A DNA stretch of 64,000 nucleotides from Microcoleus vaginatus PCC 9802. GTDB taxonomy: Bacteria; Cyanobacteriota; Cyanobacteriia; Cyanobacteriales; Microcoleaceae. Location: the NCBI GenBank assembly GCA_022701275.1, contig CP031740.1:197001-261000 (forward strand), read 5' to 3'. Below, one piece after another: positions 1 through 8,844 of the stretch. The notes below the pieces were generated by a model. It saw only the letters and a list, made by a program, of their open reading frames with translations, did not search any database and had not been told where the DNA came from. How positions within the stretch are numbered: position 1 is the first letter of the stretch; each line of letters starts with the position of its first letter. Both the position numbers and the translations under genes were made by a program.

Positions 1-2
1 AT

Positions 3-134
3 TGGGAACGAGTGAATAGCGCGGTTTTGACTCTTCAGGCTCACGGCATTTCTCCGTTCTGCATAAAGCGGATTGCTAAGTCTGAAAAAATCACTAATTC
101 GGTGATAAAATTCAAGATGACTTGGGATTTTTAA
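3..134 (+). CDS. Possible 3' end of an upstream gene, partial
   Basis: An open frame enters from the left edge and stops at 132-134 after about 43 codons. The residues include a short helix-turn-helix-like stretch (LQAHGISPFCIKRIAK). I do not recognise the family. Because the start lies outside the window, it could equally be a chance open frame; the length is too short to decide. Confidence 0.25.
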   Translation, partial: WERVNSAVLTLQAHGISPFCIKRIAKSEKITNSVIKFKMTWDF

Positions 135-282
135 AATTCAAAGCACGACAAAATTAGGCCGAAAAGGCATACTCTAGCTGGTACCCCCAACTTCAAACTT
201 ACAATTATGTTCTGTAGGGATATACGCCGAATTTTTAATTTTGGATCTGTGCAGTCAAAACAAAAATTTTCGGTACACTGAG

Positions 283-849
283 ATGACAGGCCAGAAGTCA
301 GGCGATGAATCGCTGCTTTTAGTGCAGATTGCCCGGAAAGACCAAACGGCATTAGCTAAACTTTACGATCGCTACGGTCGCCCAAGTTACGCTCTCGCTT
401 ACAAAATCCTGGGTTCGGTAGAAGAAGCTGAAGAAGTGGTACTCGATGTTTTTTCCCAAATTTGGCAAAAAGCAGCAACTTACGATCCTTCTCGCAGTCG
501 AGCAGATACCTGGTTGTTCATGCTGACCCGCAGTCGTTCCCTCGATCGGCTGCGATCTGTGCAGCGAACAGTCCGGGCTGCTGAAGCTTGTCTGGAAGAG
601 GCTAAAGTACCCATCTTTAGCGTTGCAGAACCGATGGAAGATGCAATGTTTAAAGAACGCCGCGAACAAGTCAAAGCGGCCTTAGAAAAACTGCCAAAGG
701 AACAGCAACAGGCGATCGAACTCGCCTACTACCAAGGATTGACTTGCGCGGCGATCGCGGCTAAAACTGGTATCCCGACAGGTACAATCAAAACCAGAAT
801 TCGGTTGGGTATTTCCAAATTGCGTCAGGCTTTGAGCGAACAATTTTAG
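283..849 (+). CDS. ECF-type RNA polymerase sigma factor
   Basis: Group 4 (ECF) sigma factor of 188 residues that would direct RNA polymerase to a small stress regulon. Region 2 spans about residues 25-95 (LYDRYGRPSYALAYKILG, then the DVFSQIW recognition helix) and region 4 about 130-185, with a helix-turn-helix at GLTCAAIAAKTGIPTGTIKT. There is no region 3, as expected for ECF factors. I start it at the ATG at 283; an upstream TTG at 241 would add 14 non-conserved residues. The next gene encodes a cupin anti-sigma-like protein, so the pair is a likely sigma/anti-sigma module. The inducing signal is not visible; cupin-type partners (ChrR) in other bacteria respond to singlet oxygen or organic peroxides. 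Confidence 0.9.
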   Translation: MTGQKSGDESLLLVQIARKDQTALAKLYDRYGRPSYALAYKILGSVEEAEEVVLDVFSQIWQKAATYDPSRSRADTWLFMLTRSRSLDRLRSVQRTVRAAEACLEEAKVPIFSVAEPMEDAMFKERREQVKAALEKLPKEQQQAIELAYYQGLTCAAIAAKTGIPTGTIKTRIRLGISKLRQALSEQF

Positions 850-992
850 ATGGTCAAAAAACACAATTTAAGTTGTTTAACATCAATCTAAAATTGTGGC
901 ATCTCCAATCATCCATCTTGAGTGCGAGGGCAGCAGACAATCTCAAATTTAAAATCAACTTAGGCGCAATTACAATTATTGGCGAAAAACAG

Positions 993-1613
993 ATGGAAAT
1001 GATGCCAGACGAGGAATATAACATCCTTGCAGCCCTTCAAGCTCTCGATATCCTCGACGAGTCAAAACGTGGCGCATTTGCAGAGAAATTGAAAGAGTCC
1101 GCAGAACTTAAAAGTGAATTAGCTGCTTTGGAATCAACAATTGCCGCGATCGCCTACACAGCCCCCCCAGTTCCTGTCGCCCCCGACCTCAAAAACCGCC
1201 TGTTACAGCGCATAGCCGAACTGCCACTAACCCCGCCAGAATCAGTCAATTTAAAGCCGAGTGTTACCTCCCCAACGGAGAACAATACTCCATCTTTAAT
1301 TGTGCGATCGAACGATGTCCAATGGAAATCTTATGGAGTTCCGGGAGTCTCCTTCGGCAAGCTTTACATTGACAAAAAAAAGCGCGAAATTACCTGCTTG
1401 ATGCGACTAGAACCTGGAGTAACATTTCCCATGCACCGACACGCTGCCTCGGAGGAAGTGCTTGTATTAGAAGGAGACTTAATTGTAGAAGGGGAAATTT
1501 GCCATCAAGGCGACTACATTCGCTCGGTTCCAGGTTCCACACATTCGCCCCTCACACAAGGGGGATGTTTGCTGTTAATGAAAACTTCCCTAGACAACGA
1601 AATGTTCGTCTGA
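993..1613 (+). CDS. ChrR/RskA-like cupin anti-sigma factor
   Basis: Putative anti-sigma factor of 206 residues. Residues 1-70 resemble an anti-sigma domain (DEEYNILAALQALDILDE, then a helical segment) but show no HxxxCxxC zinc motif. Residues 100-200 form a cupin barrel with metal-ligand candidates H148, H150, the following EE pair and H184 (GSTHS). ChrR proteins use such a cupin to sense oxidants and release their ECF sigma factor; that role is inferred here from the adjacent sigma gene 143 bases upstream. The frame is open back to 873, but the ATG at 993 gives the usual N-terminus. With no zinc motif, sigma binding would have to follow the zinc-free RskA-like mode. The cupin could instead have an enzymatic role. 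Confidence 0.8.
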   Translation: MEMMPDEEYNILAALQALDILDESKRGAFAEKLKESAELKSELAALESTIAAIAYTAPPVPVAPDLKNRLLQRIAELPLTPPESVNLKPSVTSPTENNTPSLIVRSNDVQWKSYGVPGVSFGKLYIDKKKREITCLMRLEPGVTFPMHRHAASEEVLVLEGDLIVEGEICHQGDYIRSVPGSTHSPLTQGGCLLLMKTSLDNEMFV

Positions 1614-1825
1614 TATTATGTCGCTTGATTTTCCTGCAAGGATTTATTTTCGCTTAGTCGGGGCTGGTTTATGTAGACCGATTTTTAGTTGAAATTATAG
1701 AGTGTGGGTGAAACTAGCCTTTCCAAGTATTTCGTCGGTTAATTGACCGGATACGCTCTAACTCAAGAATACCGCATTGCTCCGCATTCGGCGGTTAAAA
1801 ATTCCAACTATATCACGTAATTCCC

Positions 1826-2299
1826 ATGCTAAAATACTCGCGTTTAACTGCTGTTCTGTCCGCCGTTATTATACAATTTGTACCCAGCAACCAAAGCGCG
1901 ATCGCCCAAGAACGCGAAGGATGTTTTCTTGTTAATTCAGTGGGAGAAGTAATTAACTTAAATTTGTTGTGTTCGCCTCAAGAATCCGAGATTAAGCTGA
2001 CAGGAAACGATGGGAAATTTCTCGAAGACTACAAACGCTTAGCAAAAAGCTACTCTCCCGAAGCAACGGATAATTTATTGCAAGCAATCCAAAGGGCACC
2101 TGGTCAAAAAATTGCGGCCGCTAAAAGAATGTGTGCGGAAGCAAAATCTGGAGTTTCTCTGCCGGAAGTTAAATTAAGAGCGATCGGGCAAGCTGTCAGT
2201 ATCGAAAATCCCACTGTCAAAGAAAGTTTTCTTGCGGATGCCGATATTATTACCACTCTTGCCGCCAACCATTATTGCCCGGAGTTAGCCAGTAAGTAA
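1826..2299 (+). CDS. Secreted protein of unknown function
   Basis: A 157-residue protein with a clear signal peptide: MLKYSR, then a hydrophobic stretch to about residue 20 and an AIAQ cleavage region near residue 28. The mature part is hydrophilic with four cysteines (C33, C49, one near residue 98 and one near the C-terminus), spaced so that two disulfides could form outside the cytoplasm. The C-terminal half has small helical turns ending in ANHYCPEL, slightly reminiscent of DUF732-type secreted proteins, but I do not recognise a family. It follows the sigma/anti-sigma pair by 212 bases on the same strand and might belong to its regulon; no promoter evidence supports that. Confidence 0.7.
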   Translation: MLKYSRLTAVLSAVIIQFVPSNQSAIAQEREGCFLVNSVGEVINLNLLCSPQESEIKLTGNDGKFLEDYKRLAKSYSPEATDNLLQAIQRAPGQKIAAAKRMCAEAKSGVSLPEVKLRAIGQAVSIENPTVKESFLADADIITTLAANHYCPELASK

Positions 2300-2454
2300 T
2301 ATCATGAAATTTGGAGAGACACGCTAAGCGAGCATCTCAGTTTTGCTTTTACTATCCGTGTGCGATCGTCCCCCTCCCACTCCTAAAAAATACTTGTTAC
2401 AAAACTGAGATGTTTCCCACGGTAATGCCGCGTCTCTACTTGCAGCAACGATCC

Positions 2455-3288
2455 ATGAAATTACCGGACATGAAACATTTAAAATCAAGTTCCGCCGACT
2501 TGCAAAATTTATTCAAGGACAGCATTACAGTTAAATACCTCGCGGAACCGTTGAAATCTGTCCCAGCTTGCGAAGATGCAGCCCAATTGCGATCGTGGAT
2601 GGAAGCCCGCGATTTTGACGTGCTCGGTATCGAAGAAAACGGCACGGTTTGTGGCTATGTAGAACGATCGCACTTAATGACCGGCAAGTGCAGCGACTAC
2701 GAGCAAATTTTTCACCCCTCACAATTAATTGCCGCTTCAACTCCTTTGATGGAATTGCTGCCGCTGCTGCGAGAAAAACCGAGATTATTTGTATTGGAAA
2801 GCAACAGGATCAACGGGATCGTTACCTGTGGCGATTTGCAAAAAGCACCGGTGCGGATGCTGCTGTTTGGCTTGGTGACGCTTTTGGAAATGAATTTATT
2901 GCGGATCGTGCGGATTTACTTTCCCCCAGATTCTTGGCAGAAATTGCTTAAGGGCGATCGCATCTTAGCGGCAAAACACCTGTGGGAATTGGGGCGATCG
3001 CGAAATGAAGCAATTGACTTAATCGATTACCTGCAATTCTGCGATAAGCGAGATTTAATCCTGACTTCTGCGGAAATAGTCGATCGGCTGGGGCTCAAAT
3101 CCAAACGCTACGGGGAGCGTTTTTTAAAGTCCGCAGAAGCATTGAGAAACAAATTAGCTCACGCTCAAGATTTAATTAACGGTTCTTCTTGGCCGGAAGT
3201 AATTTTTTTAGCCCAGGAAATAGAAGCGCTTTTGCAGCGTTGCGAAGAAATTGAAATGACCACACCTCATGAAACAGAAAGCCTTTAA
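2455..3288 (+). CDS. CBS-domain protein with C-terminal HEPN-like motif
   Basis: A 277-residue cytoplasmic protein. Residues 20-140 look like two CBS modules (EARDFDVLGIEENGTVCGYV, then KPRLFVLESNRINGIVTCGD), which in other proteins bind adenine nucleotides. Residues 140-275 are helical and contain SAEALRNKLAHAQDLI, where R231 and H236 fit the Rx4H signature of HEPN RNases. CBS plus HEPN would be a nucleotide-gated RNase or RNA-binding protein; this is inference, because a single short motif can arise by chance. I start it at the ATG at 2455; in-frame ATGs at 2410 and 2425 and the frame from 2311 would add non-conserved residues. There is no obvious partner antitoxin nearby. Confidence 0.65.
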   Translation: MKLPDMKHLKSSSADLQNLFKDSITVKYLAEPLKSVPACEDAAQLRSWMEARDFDVLGIEENGTVCGYVERSHLMTGKCSDYEQIFHPSQLIAASTPLMELLPLLREKPRLFVLESNRINGIVTCGDLQKAPVRMLLFGLVTLLEMNLLRIVRIYFPPDSWQKLLKGDRILAAKHLWELGRSRNEAIDLIDYLQFCDKRDLILTSAEIVDRLGLKSKRYGERFLKSAEALRNKLAHAQDLINGSSWPEVIFLAQEIEALLQRCEEIEMTTPHETESL

Positions 3289-3356
3289 TCCTAGTCTCTT
3301 AGAGAGAAATTTTGTTTGTTGAGTCGCCCTTTCAAGCGCCTACTTCGATAGAGGAA

Positions 3357-3374
3357 GGTGCGCCGAAGCGCACC
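3357..3374. terminator. GC-rich hairpin between convergent genes
   Basis: GGTGCGC (3357-3363) and GCGCACC (3368-3374) form a perfect 7-bp stem with a CGAA loop. It lies between the plus-strand CBS gene ending at 3288 and the minus-strand cupin gene ending at 3381, so it could end transcription from both sides. T-rich sequence follows on the plus side. The same stem with another loop occurs at 51321-51338, so it may also be a dispersed repeat. Confidence 0.5.
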
Positions 3375-3380
3375 CTAAAT

Positions 3381-3923
3381 TTAGTTTTTAATTTTTAGTT
3401 TCCTGTTAGTATACTGAGGAACCCAGCCTTGAGCACTGGTGTAATACTGCAAGGCTTTCAAGTACAGCGACGGAGTGAGATAAAACCAATGTTCGGTATT
3501 GGCAGGCACTTTAATGTATTCTTCAGCTTGCAGCATTAATTGTACCTGAGAGCCGTTAGAATACACAAACCCAAAAACGCATTCCCCAGCTAAAATGTGA
3601 AGAACTTCTGCATCTGTGTGGGTATGAGTGCGATCGCTTTGAGTCATCAGCGCGTAAATCTGCTGCGAACCTGGATGCAGGACTTTTAAGTCGCACCACT
3701 GATATCCGCTGGCGCGCTTAAACTGTTCAAACTCGCTATTAAATGCTGCGAGAATCTGCTGTTTTTCTGTAACATTGAGAATGTCTTGAACGAGCAGTTC
3801 TTGAAACGCCGGATTTTCGTTTGTGGGCAGAGAATCGATCTCAATATTTAAAACGGCCAGTTGACTCGCGATCGCCCGGATATCCGTATATGTTCTACCG
3901 TCTTCTAGTTGCAGAACAGCCAT
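3381..3923 (-). CDS. mtnD: Acireductone dioxygenase-like cupin
   Basis: A 180-residue cupin resembling acireductone dioxygenase, which oxidises 1,2-dihydroxy-3-keto-5-methylthiopentene in the methionine salvage pathway. The metal-binding set fits: H100 and H102 in THTHTDAE, E106 in the same motif, and H145 in TEHWF. The length matches the family (about 180). The start at 3923 is preceded by AGGTGG at good spacing; a frame extension to 3968 would add 15 residues without better support. The last codons lie in AT-rich repeat-like DNA, giving the tail KLKIKN. No other salvage gene is adjacent, so the substrate is inferred from the fold and ligands only. Confidence 0.8.
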   Translation of the reverse strand: MAVLQLEDGRTYTDIRAIASQLAVLNIEIDSLPTNENPAFQELLVQDILNVTEKQQILAAFNSEFEQFKRASGYQWCDLKVLHPGSQQIYALMTQSDRTHTHTDAEVLHILAGECVFGFVYSNGSQVQLMLQAEEYIKVPANTEHWFYLTPSLYLKALQYYTSAQGWVPQYTNRKLKIKN

Positions 3924-4189
3924 ATTACCACCTAATGTTTTGAGCTTTGAGGGAAATTTAGTTTCCATTTTTAAGCTGCTGTTTTAAGCTTTGGTCAAAA
4001 ACTAAACTCCTGCTTATTTCCAATAATAGCCGATCGCTAAAATTCCATGTCCTGCCTCGCCCATCATCAAAGCAATACCACTCATCAAATAATTTGGTGT
4101 TTTTTTTAACTTTTATTTAATAACATTTACTGGAGTTAATGTAAGGTGCACCATAAGCACGGCAAAGCTTAACTAAAAACTCACAACTT

Positions 4190-5398
4190 TCAAATCAGCA
4201 TCCCCGCGATACAAGCAGTCATAAAACAAGCCAAAGAGCCAGCAATCATCGCCCTCACGCCCAACCTCGCCAAATCGCCTTGCCGCTCCGGAGCCATCGC
4301 GCCAATTCCCCCAATCTGAATCCCGATCGAACCAATGTTAGAAAACCCGCACAAAGCATAAGTCGCGATAATTTGCGATCGTTCAGAAATCGCCTGTTGT
4401 TTCACCAATTCCATCAAATCTAAATAAGCAACAAACTCATTCAAAATCGTTTTTTTTCCCAAAACAATCCCCACCTCTGCACAATCAGCCCAAGGCACCC
4501 CCATCAGCCAAGCAACCGGAGCCATCAAATAAGCTAAAATTAATTCTAGCGACAACTGAGGCAAACTAATTAGCCCTCCAAACCACCCCAAAAGCGCATT
4601 AAAAAAAGCCAACAAACCCAAAAAAGCAATCAGCATAGCGGCCACATTCGCCGCCAACTTCAACCCGTCGCTAGCACCCGAAGCCGCCGCATCCACCGCA
4701 TTAGCATAAACCTTTTCCACCTTCACCTCCACCCCCCCAGCAGTCAGCGACTTTTCAGTTTCTGGGTACAGCAATTTAGAAATAGCCAAAGCTGCTGGTG
4801 CAGACATCACCGACGCCCCAATTAAATGTTGAGCCGGTACTCCAAAAGAAATATAAGCTGCCATGACTCCGCCGGCAATTGTGGCAAATCCTCCCGTCAT
4901 GACAGCATGGAGTTCCGAGAGCGTCATCGCGGCCAAATAAGGTTTAATTAACAAAGGAGCTTCCGTTTGCCCGATAAAGATATTCCCAGCACAAGAAAGC
5001 GTTTCTGCGCCCGACGTTTTCATGGTTTTCATCATCAACCATGCCACTGCTTGCACAACTCGCTGCAAAATGCCGTAGTGATAAAGTAGGGTGATAAACG
5101 AAGAGAAAAAAATGATAGTCGGCAGCACTTTAAAAGCGATAAAGTGGTCGGCAAAATTGTCTCCAAATATAAACTTTGCCCCCGCATCAGAAAAATTGAG
5201 AAACTGCGTTACCAAATCTCCCAAAAATTTAAAGACAGCCAAACCAGGAGCAGTTTTGAGAATCAAAATAGCAAAAATTAGCTGTAAAGCAATTCCCCAC
5301 AATACGGGCGGCCACTTGACAGCGCGCCGATCGACTGAAAAGGCGTAGGACAAACCGACAAAAACAGCTAACCCGAATACAGAAATAAGTCGTTCCAT
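4190..5398 (-). CDS. nupC: NupC-type concentrative nucleoside transporter
   Basis: A 402-residue inner-membrane protein of the concentrative nucleoside transporter family, which imports nucleosides with H+ or Na+. Three N-terminal helices are followed by the substrate core: the stretch NIFIGQTEAPLLIKPYL, the GGFATIAGGVMAAYI re-entrant region, and the C-terminal segment LNEFVAYLDL plus ALCGFSNIGSIGIQIGG. These are the hallmark motifs of the family and the length is typical. It stands alone on the minus strand, divergent from der (245 bases apart). Purine metabolism genes (an adenosine-deaminase-like enzyme and purA) lie 50 kb away in the same window, so a direct operon link is absent. Confidence 0.93.
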   Translation of the reverse strand: MERLISVFGLAVFVGLSYAFSVDRRAVKWPPVLWGIALQLIFAILILKTAPGLAVFKFLGDLVTQFLNFSDAGAKFIFGDNFADHFIAFKVLPTIIFFSSFITLLYHYGILQRVVQAVAWLMMKTMKTSGAETLSCAGNIFIGQTEAPLLIKPYLAAMTLSELHAVMTGGFATIAGGVMAAYISFGVPAQHLIGASVMSAPAALAISKLLYPETEKSLTAGGVEVKVEKVYANAVDAAASGASDGLKLAANVAAMLIAFLGLLAFFNALLGWFGGLISLPQLSLELILAYLMAPVAWLMGVPWADCAEVGIVLGKKTILNEFVAYLDLMELVKQQAISERSQIIATYALCGFSNIGSIGIQIGGIGAMAPERQGDLARLGVRAMIAGSLACFMTACIAGMLI

Positions 5399-5643
5399 TT
5401 AGCAATTTTTAGAGAATGTGCAGCAAGCATTTCTCGTTACCAGGCTCTGCCTGGTAATCCAATTTAACAGTCCGATCGTACTTTATCTCGTTTCCGGAGG
5501 TCGCCATGAGTTCGCGGCGTGGGCCGCACAGCCCCGGAGGGCCTATCATACACGATGCAGCCCGATCGCAATATCAGCCAGTTTCGCTTACAATAAAAGG
5601 CTAAACCTCAAAATTACGGCGCAGCCTAATTGCTGCTACTTTT

Positions 5644-7005
5644 ATGTCTCTACCTATAGTTGCTATTATTGGACGCCCCAATGTAGGCAAATCGACGATC
5701 GTCAACCGTTTAGCCAACACCCAAGACGCGATCGTCCACGACGAACCAGGAATCACGCGCGATCGCACTTACAGACCGGCTTACTGGGGCGATCGGGAAT
5801 ATCAAGTCGTAGACACCGGCGGGCTAGTATTCGACGACGAAACAGAATTTCTGCCTTTAATTCGCGAACAAGCAATGGCAGCCCTCGCAGAAGCCAGCGC
5901 AGCCATTTTCGTAGTAGACGGACAAACCGGGCTCACCGGCGGCGACGAATCGATCGCATCTTGGCTGAGACTGCAAAAAGTCCCCGTCATTCTCGCCGTC
6001 AACAAATGCGAATCGGAAAATACAGGACTCACCCAAGCAGCCGACTTTTGGCAATTGGGACTCGGAGAACCTTACCCAGTTTCCGGCATTCACGGCAACG
6101 GTACCGGCGAATTGCTTGACAAATTAATAACTTATCTTCCCACCGAAGTATTACCAGAAGTTGAGGAAATTAAAGTAGCAATTATCGGTCGTCCCAACGT
6201 CGGCAAATCGAGTTTGTTAAACGCATTTCTCGGAGAAAACCGCGCCATAGTCAGCCCGATTTCCGGCACAACCCGCGACGCGATCGACACCTTAGTAGAA
6301 CGCAACGGTAAAACCTACCGCCTGATCGACACAGCCGGAATACGCAAAAAGAAAAACGTCGAATACGGTGCAGAATTTTTCGGGATCAACCGCGCTTTCA
6401 AAGCAATCCGCCGGGCCGACGTAATACTGCTAGTAATTGACGCAATTGACGGCGTTACCGACCAAGACCAAAAATTAGCCGATCGCATCAGCGAAGAAGG
6501 TCGAGCCTGCATCATAGTCGTCAACAAATGGGACGCCGTAGAAAAAGACTCCGACACCATCTACGAGTACGAAAGAGAAGTAAGAACCCGACTTTATTTC
6601 CTCGACTGGGCAGAAATGATTTTTGTTAGCGCCATGAGTGGACAGCGAGTTGAAAAAATCATTGAATTAGTAGACAAAGCCTCCGACGAACACAAACGTC
6701 GCGTCCCTACCGCCGTGATTAACGAAGTCATAGAAGAAGCCACAAGCTGGCACTCAGCCCCAGTTACCCGCCAAGGAAAACAAGGCAAAATCTATTACGG
6801 TACTCAAGTGCGATCGCAGCCACCGACAATCGCCCTGTTTGTCAACGATCCCAAACGCTTCACCGAAAATTACCGCCGCTACATGGAAAGCCAATTCCGC
6901 AAACATCTAGGCTTTACCGGTACACCAATGCGGCTACTTTGGAGAGGCAAAAAAGTTCGCGCCAGCGAAATCAGCACAACCAACAGAGCACTGCGCGTGA
7001 AGTAA
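5644..7005 (+). CDS. der: Ribosome-assembly GTPase Der (EngA)
   Basis: A double-GTPase of 453 residues needed for 50S subunit maturation. Two G1 motifs GRPNVGKS occur near residues 10 and 181, each followed by its switch ([19 protein letters not shown]), DTGG/DTAG and NKCE/NKWD base-recognition motifs. The C-terminal KH-like domain ends with [14 protein letters not shown]. Length and order match the family. It leads a co-directional block that includes pipX; in Synechococcus elongatus PipX has been reported to interact with EngA, so the neighbourhood may be functionally meaningful. A terminator-like hairpin lies just downstream. Confidence 0.97.
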   Translation: MSLPIVAIIGRPNVGKSTIVNRLANTQDAIVHDEPGITRDRTYRPAYWGDREYQVVDTGGLVFDDETEFLPLIREQAMAALAEASAAIFVVDGQTGLTGGDESIASWLRLQKVPVILAVNKCESENTGLTQAADFWQLGLGEPYPVSGIHGNGTGELLDKLITYLPTEVLPEVEEIKVAIIGRPNVGKSSLLNAFLGENRAIVSPISGTTRDAIDTLVERNGKTYRLIDTAGIRKKKNVEYGAEFFGINRAFKAIRRADVILLVIDAIDGVTDQDQKLADRISEEGRACIIVVNKWDAVEKDSDTIYEYEREVRTRLYFLDWAEMIFVSAMSGQRVEKIIELVDKASDEHKRRVPTAVINEVIEEATSWHSAPVTRQGKQGKIYYGTQVRSQPPTIALFVNDPKRFTENYRRYMESQFRKHLGFTGTPMRLLWRGKKVRASEISTTNRALRVK

Positions 7006-7029
7006 TTCGAGACTTTATATTAAAGAAAA

Positions 7030-7072
7030 AACGCAGTTTAATAATCAAAGCAAATTGCGTTTCTTTCTTTTC
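7030..7072 (+). terminator. Candidate rho-independent terminator of der
   Basis: AACGCAGTTT (7030-7039) pairs with AAATTGCGTT (7052-7061), 9 of 10 positions, and is followed by the T-rich tract TCTTTCTTTTCTC. It begins 24 bases after the der stop codon. Confidence 0.6.
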
Positions 7073-7076
7073 TCTT

Positions 7077-7129
7077 CCTTCGCGTCCTAGCGCTTACGCG
7101 CGGCTTCGCCTAACGCGTCTTCGCGGTTC
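7077..7129. repeat. Dispersed 'TTCGCG...GCGGTT' repeat, short copy
   Basis: The stretch begins CCTTCGCGTC and ends CTTCGCGGTTC. Its ends match both ends of the longer inverted element at 55982-56105, with a different, GC-rich centre (GCGCTTACGCGCGGCTTCGCC). It looks like a member of a dispersed intergenic family. Confidence 0.5.
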
Positions 7130-7166
7130 AATAAATTTATATTATTAAAAATCTAAAATCGACAAA

Positions 7167-8162
7167 ATGGATTTATTGCGATCGCTCCCAATAGGACTCT
7201 ACCTAGAACAACCAGTAACCTGGCTTCACCGGCTAGACTCCCGCGTAAAACTAGCCTGGTTGATGACATTTCTGATTGCGCCAATACTCGCCAATCCCAT
7301 CTGGCGGTTGATGCTAGTAGGAATGTTAATCGTACTGACACTAACAGCAGCAATTCCCTTGCGCGTGTGGAAACAGCAAATGGGACTGCTGCTGCTATTC
7401 TGTCTATTAGTATTTTGCCTCAGCGCGATCGCCCCCGACGGACTCCGCTCAGAACACCAGCCCCGCATCCCCGCCGACGAATTAACCTTTTCCCAACAGC
7501 CCGCAACCCTTCCACCCCGTCAAGAGCCCAAACCCTGGTACAAACCTTTTAACTTAGGCTCAAACTCTCCAATCCCCAATGCCAAAGCCCAAAGCCCAAA
7601 TCAACTCCCCCCACCCACAAACTACCGTTACGTTGTATTCAAACAAGGCCCGATTAAAATCACCCGCCAATCCCTAGATTTAGCTATCAACGTCAGCACC
7701 CTATTTTTCACAGTAATTTACAGCACCAACCTCTACCTTCTCACCACAGCCAGCGAAGAAATCACCGCCGCGATTGAAAACTTAATGCAGCCTCTGCGCC
7801 GCTTGAACTGGCCTATTACCGAAATAGCCTTAACATTAACTTTATCTTTGCGATTCATTCCCCTAGTATTGGAAGAAATACAAAATTTAGTGCGATCGGT
7901 CAGAACCCGAGCGATAAACTGGAAAAAACTCGGATTTCGCAGCGCAGCTCAAGTGTGGTTGATGATAGCCGAGCGACTGTTAGAAAACTTGCTCCTGCGA
8001 GCTGAACAAATTGCCAGCGCCATGAAAGTTCGCGGCTTCACCAGTCCCGATCGACACCGTGTAGAATGGCACCAGTTGCAATTAAAAATCCGAGACTGGA
8101 TCGCCCTCGGCTGCTTGCTTGTCCTCTGGAGCGCCCGCTTTGTTTGGGGTTGGGACACTTGA
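7167..8162 (+). CDS. EcfT/CbiQ-family transmembrane transporter subunit
   Basis: A 331-residue membrane protein of the T-component (CbiQ/EcfT) family, which couples energy-coupling-factor ATPases to vitamin or metal-binding S-components. Hydrophobic helices lie at about residues 28-85 and 170-200 and near the C-terminus. The two cytoplasmic coupling motifs are recognisable as SVRTRAINW and AMKVRGF. Residues 87-150 are a proline-rich, poorly conserved insertion that makes it longer than the usual 250-270. No ATPase or S-component is adjacent, so the substrate is unknown. Its position after der and before acpS/pipX suggests conserved cyanobacterial synteny rather than a transporter operon. Confidence 0.85.
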   Translation: MDLLRSLPIGLYLEQPVTWLHRLDSRVKLAWLMTFLIAPILANPIWRLMLVGMLIVLTLTAAIPLRVWKQQMGLLLLFCLLVFCLSAIAPDGLRSEHQPRIPADELTFSQQPATLPPRQEPKPWYKPFNLGSNSPIPNAKAQSPNQLPPPTNYRYVVFKQGPIKITRQSLDLAINVSTLFFTVIYSTNLYLLTTASEEITAAIENLMQPLRRLNWPITEIALTLTLSLRFIPLVLEEIQNLVRSVRTRAINWKKLGFRSAAQVWLMIAERLLENLLLRAEQIASAMKVRGFTSPDRHRVEWHQLQLKIRDWIALGCLLVLWSARFVWGWDT

Positions 8163-8194
8163 GATTTTAGATTTTAGATTTTAGATTTTAGATT
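8162..8194. repeat. GATTTTA heptamer tandem repeat
   Basis: About four and a half head-to-tail copies of a GATTTTA unit begin at the stop codon of the EcfT-like gene. Related TCTAAAA arrays (the reverse complement) occur at 57311-57345 and in scattered form near 21660, 47630 and 58755. Confidence 0.8.
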
Positions 8195-8343
8195 GATGAG
8201 ATTTGAGATTGAATAATATTGAAGAATTGGGAATGACTGATTCTAGCGGGGTTTCGATCACTGGCCTACATTTGAGTAAGTTTTGTCTGGTACGCGAGAG
8301 TCCTGCTAAAGTAATGGAGGCAAATATTTAGAGAGCCAAGACC

Positions 8344-8817
8344 TTGAACATCTATCTTGGGACAGATATCGTATATGTTCCGCGCATACAAGCCGCATTA
8401 GACCGGTTTGGGGATCGCTTCCTCGAAAAAGTTTACACGCCCGCCGAACAAAGGGATTGCGGGCAACTAAATTCTCAACACACCAGCATTAAAGGTAAAA
8501 TGAATCGAGTTTCCTGCAAGCAACTAGCGGGGCGCTGGGCAGCAAAAGAAGCCGTTGTCAAAGCTCTAGGCACGGGATGGCGGGGAATACGGTATGCAGA
8601 TGTGGAAATTCGGCGCTCCGAAAACGGTGCTCCCAATGTGCAACTGCACGGAACCGCAGCAGCACAAGCCTCTGTTTGGGGAAATTGCCAGTGGCAATTA
8701 AGCCTCAGCCACGACGGAGACTATTGCACGGCTACGGCTATCGCCCTTTGTAGCCCGCCGTCAAACAACGCCGTCGGGCGATCGAGCGAAACTAAAATCT
8801 CAAATCTAAATCTTTAA
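8344..8817 (+). CDS. acpS: Holo-[acyl-carrier-protein] synthase
   Basis: A 157-residue phosphopantetheinyl transferase that moves 4'-phosphopantetheine from CoA to acyl carrier protein. Family motifs are present: LGTDIV at the N-terminus (Mg-binding Asp), RWAAKEAVVKALGTG in the middle (catalytic Glu/Lys) and SLSHDGDYCTATAIA near the end. The start is a TTG at 8344; no in-frame ATG precedes the LGTDIV motif. The last 20 residues (after IALC) are a low-complexity tail encoded in repeat-like TCAAATCTAAATC DNA and are probably not functional. It lies 27 bases upstream of pipX. Confidence 0.92.
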   Translation: MNIYLGTDIVYVPRIQAALDRFGDRFLEKVYTPAEQRDCGQLNSQHTSIKGKMNRVSCKQLAGRWAAKEAVVKALGTGWRGIRYADVEIRRSENGAPNVQLHGTAAAQASVWGNCQWQLSLSHDGDYCTATAIALCSPPSNNAVGRSSETKISNLNL

Positions 8818-8844
8818 TCTAAAATTGATCGATTGTGAGCGTGA

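Noticed and set aside
5418-6119. 233-codon plus-strand frame overlapping der
   Set aside because: Arg-rich shadow of the der frame, where GTPase motifs are clear.
8818-8844. NtcA box in front of pipX
   Set aside because: No GTA-N8-TAC with a suitable -10 box was found here, nor a convincing one before the amino-acid transporter operon.
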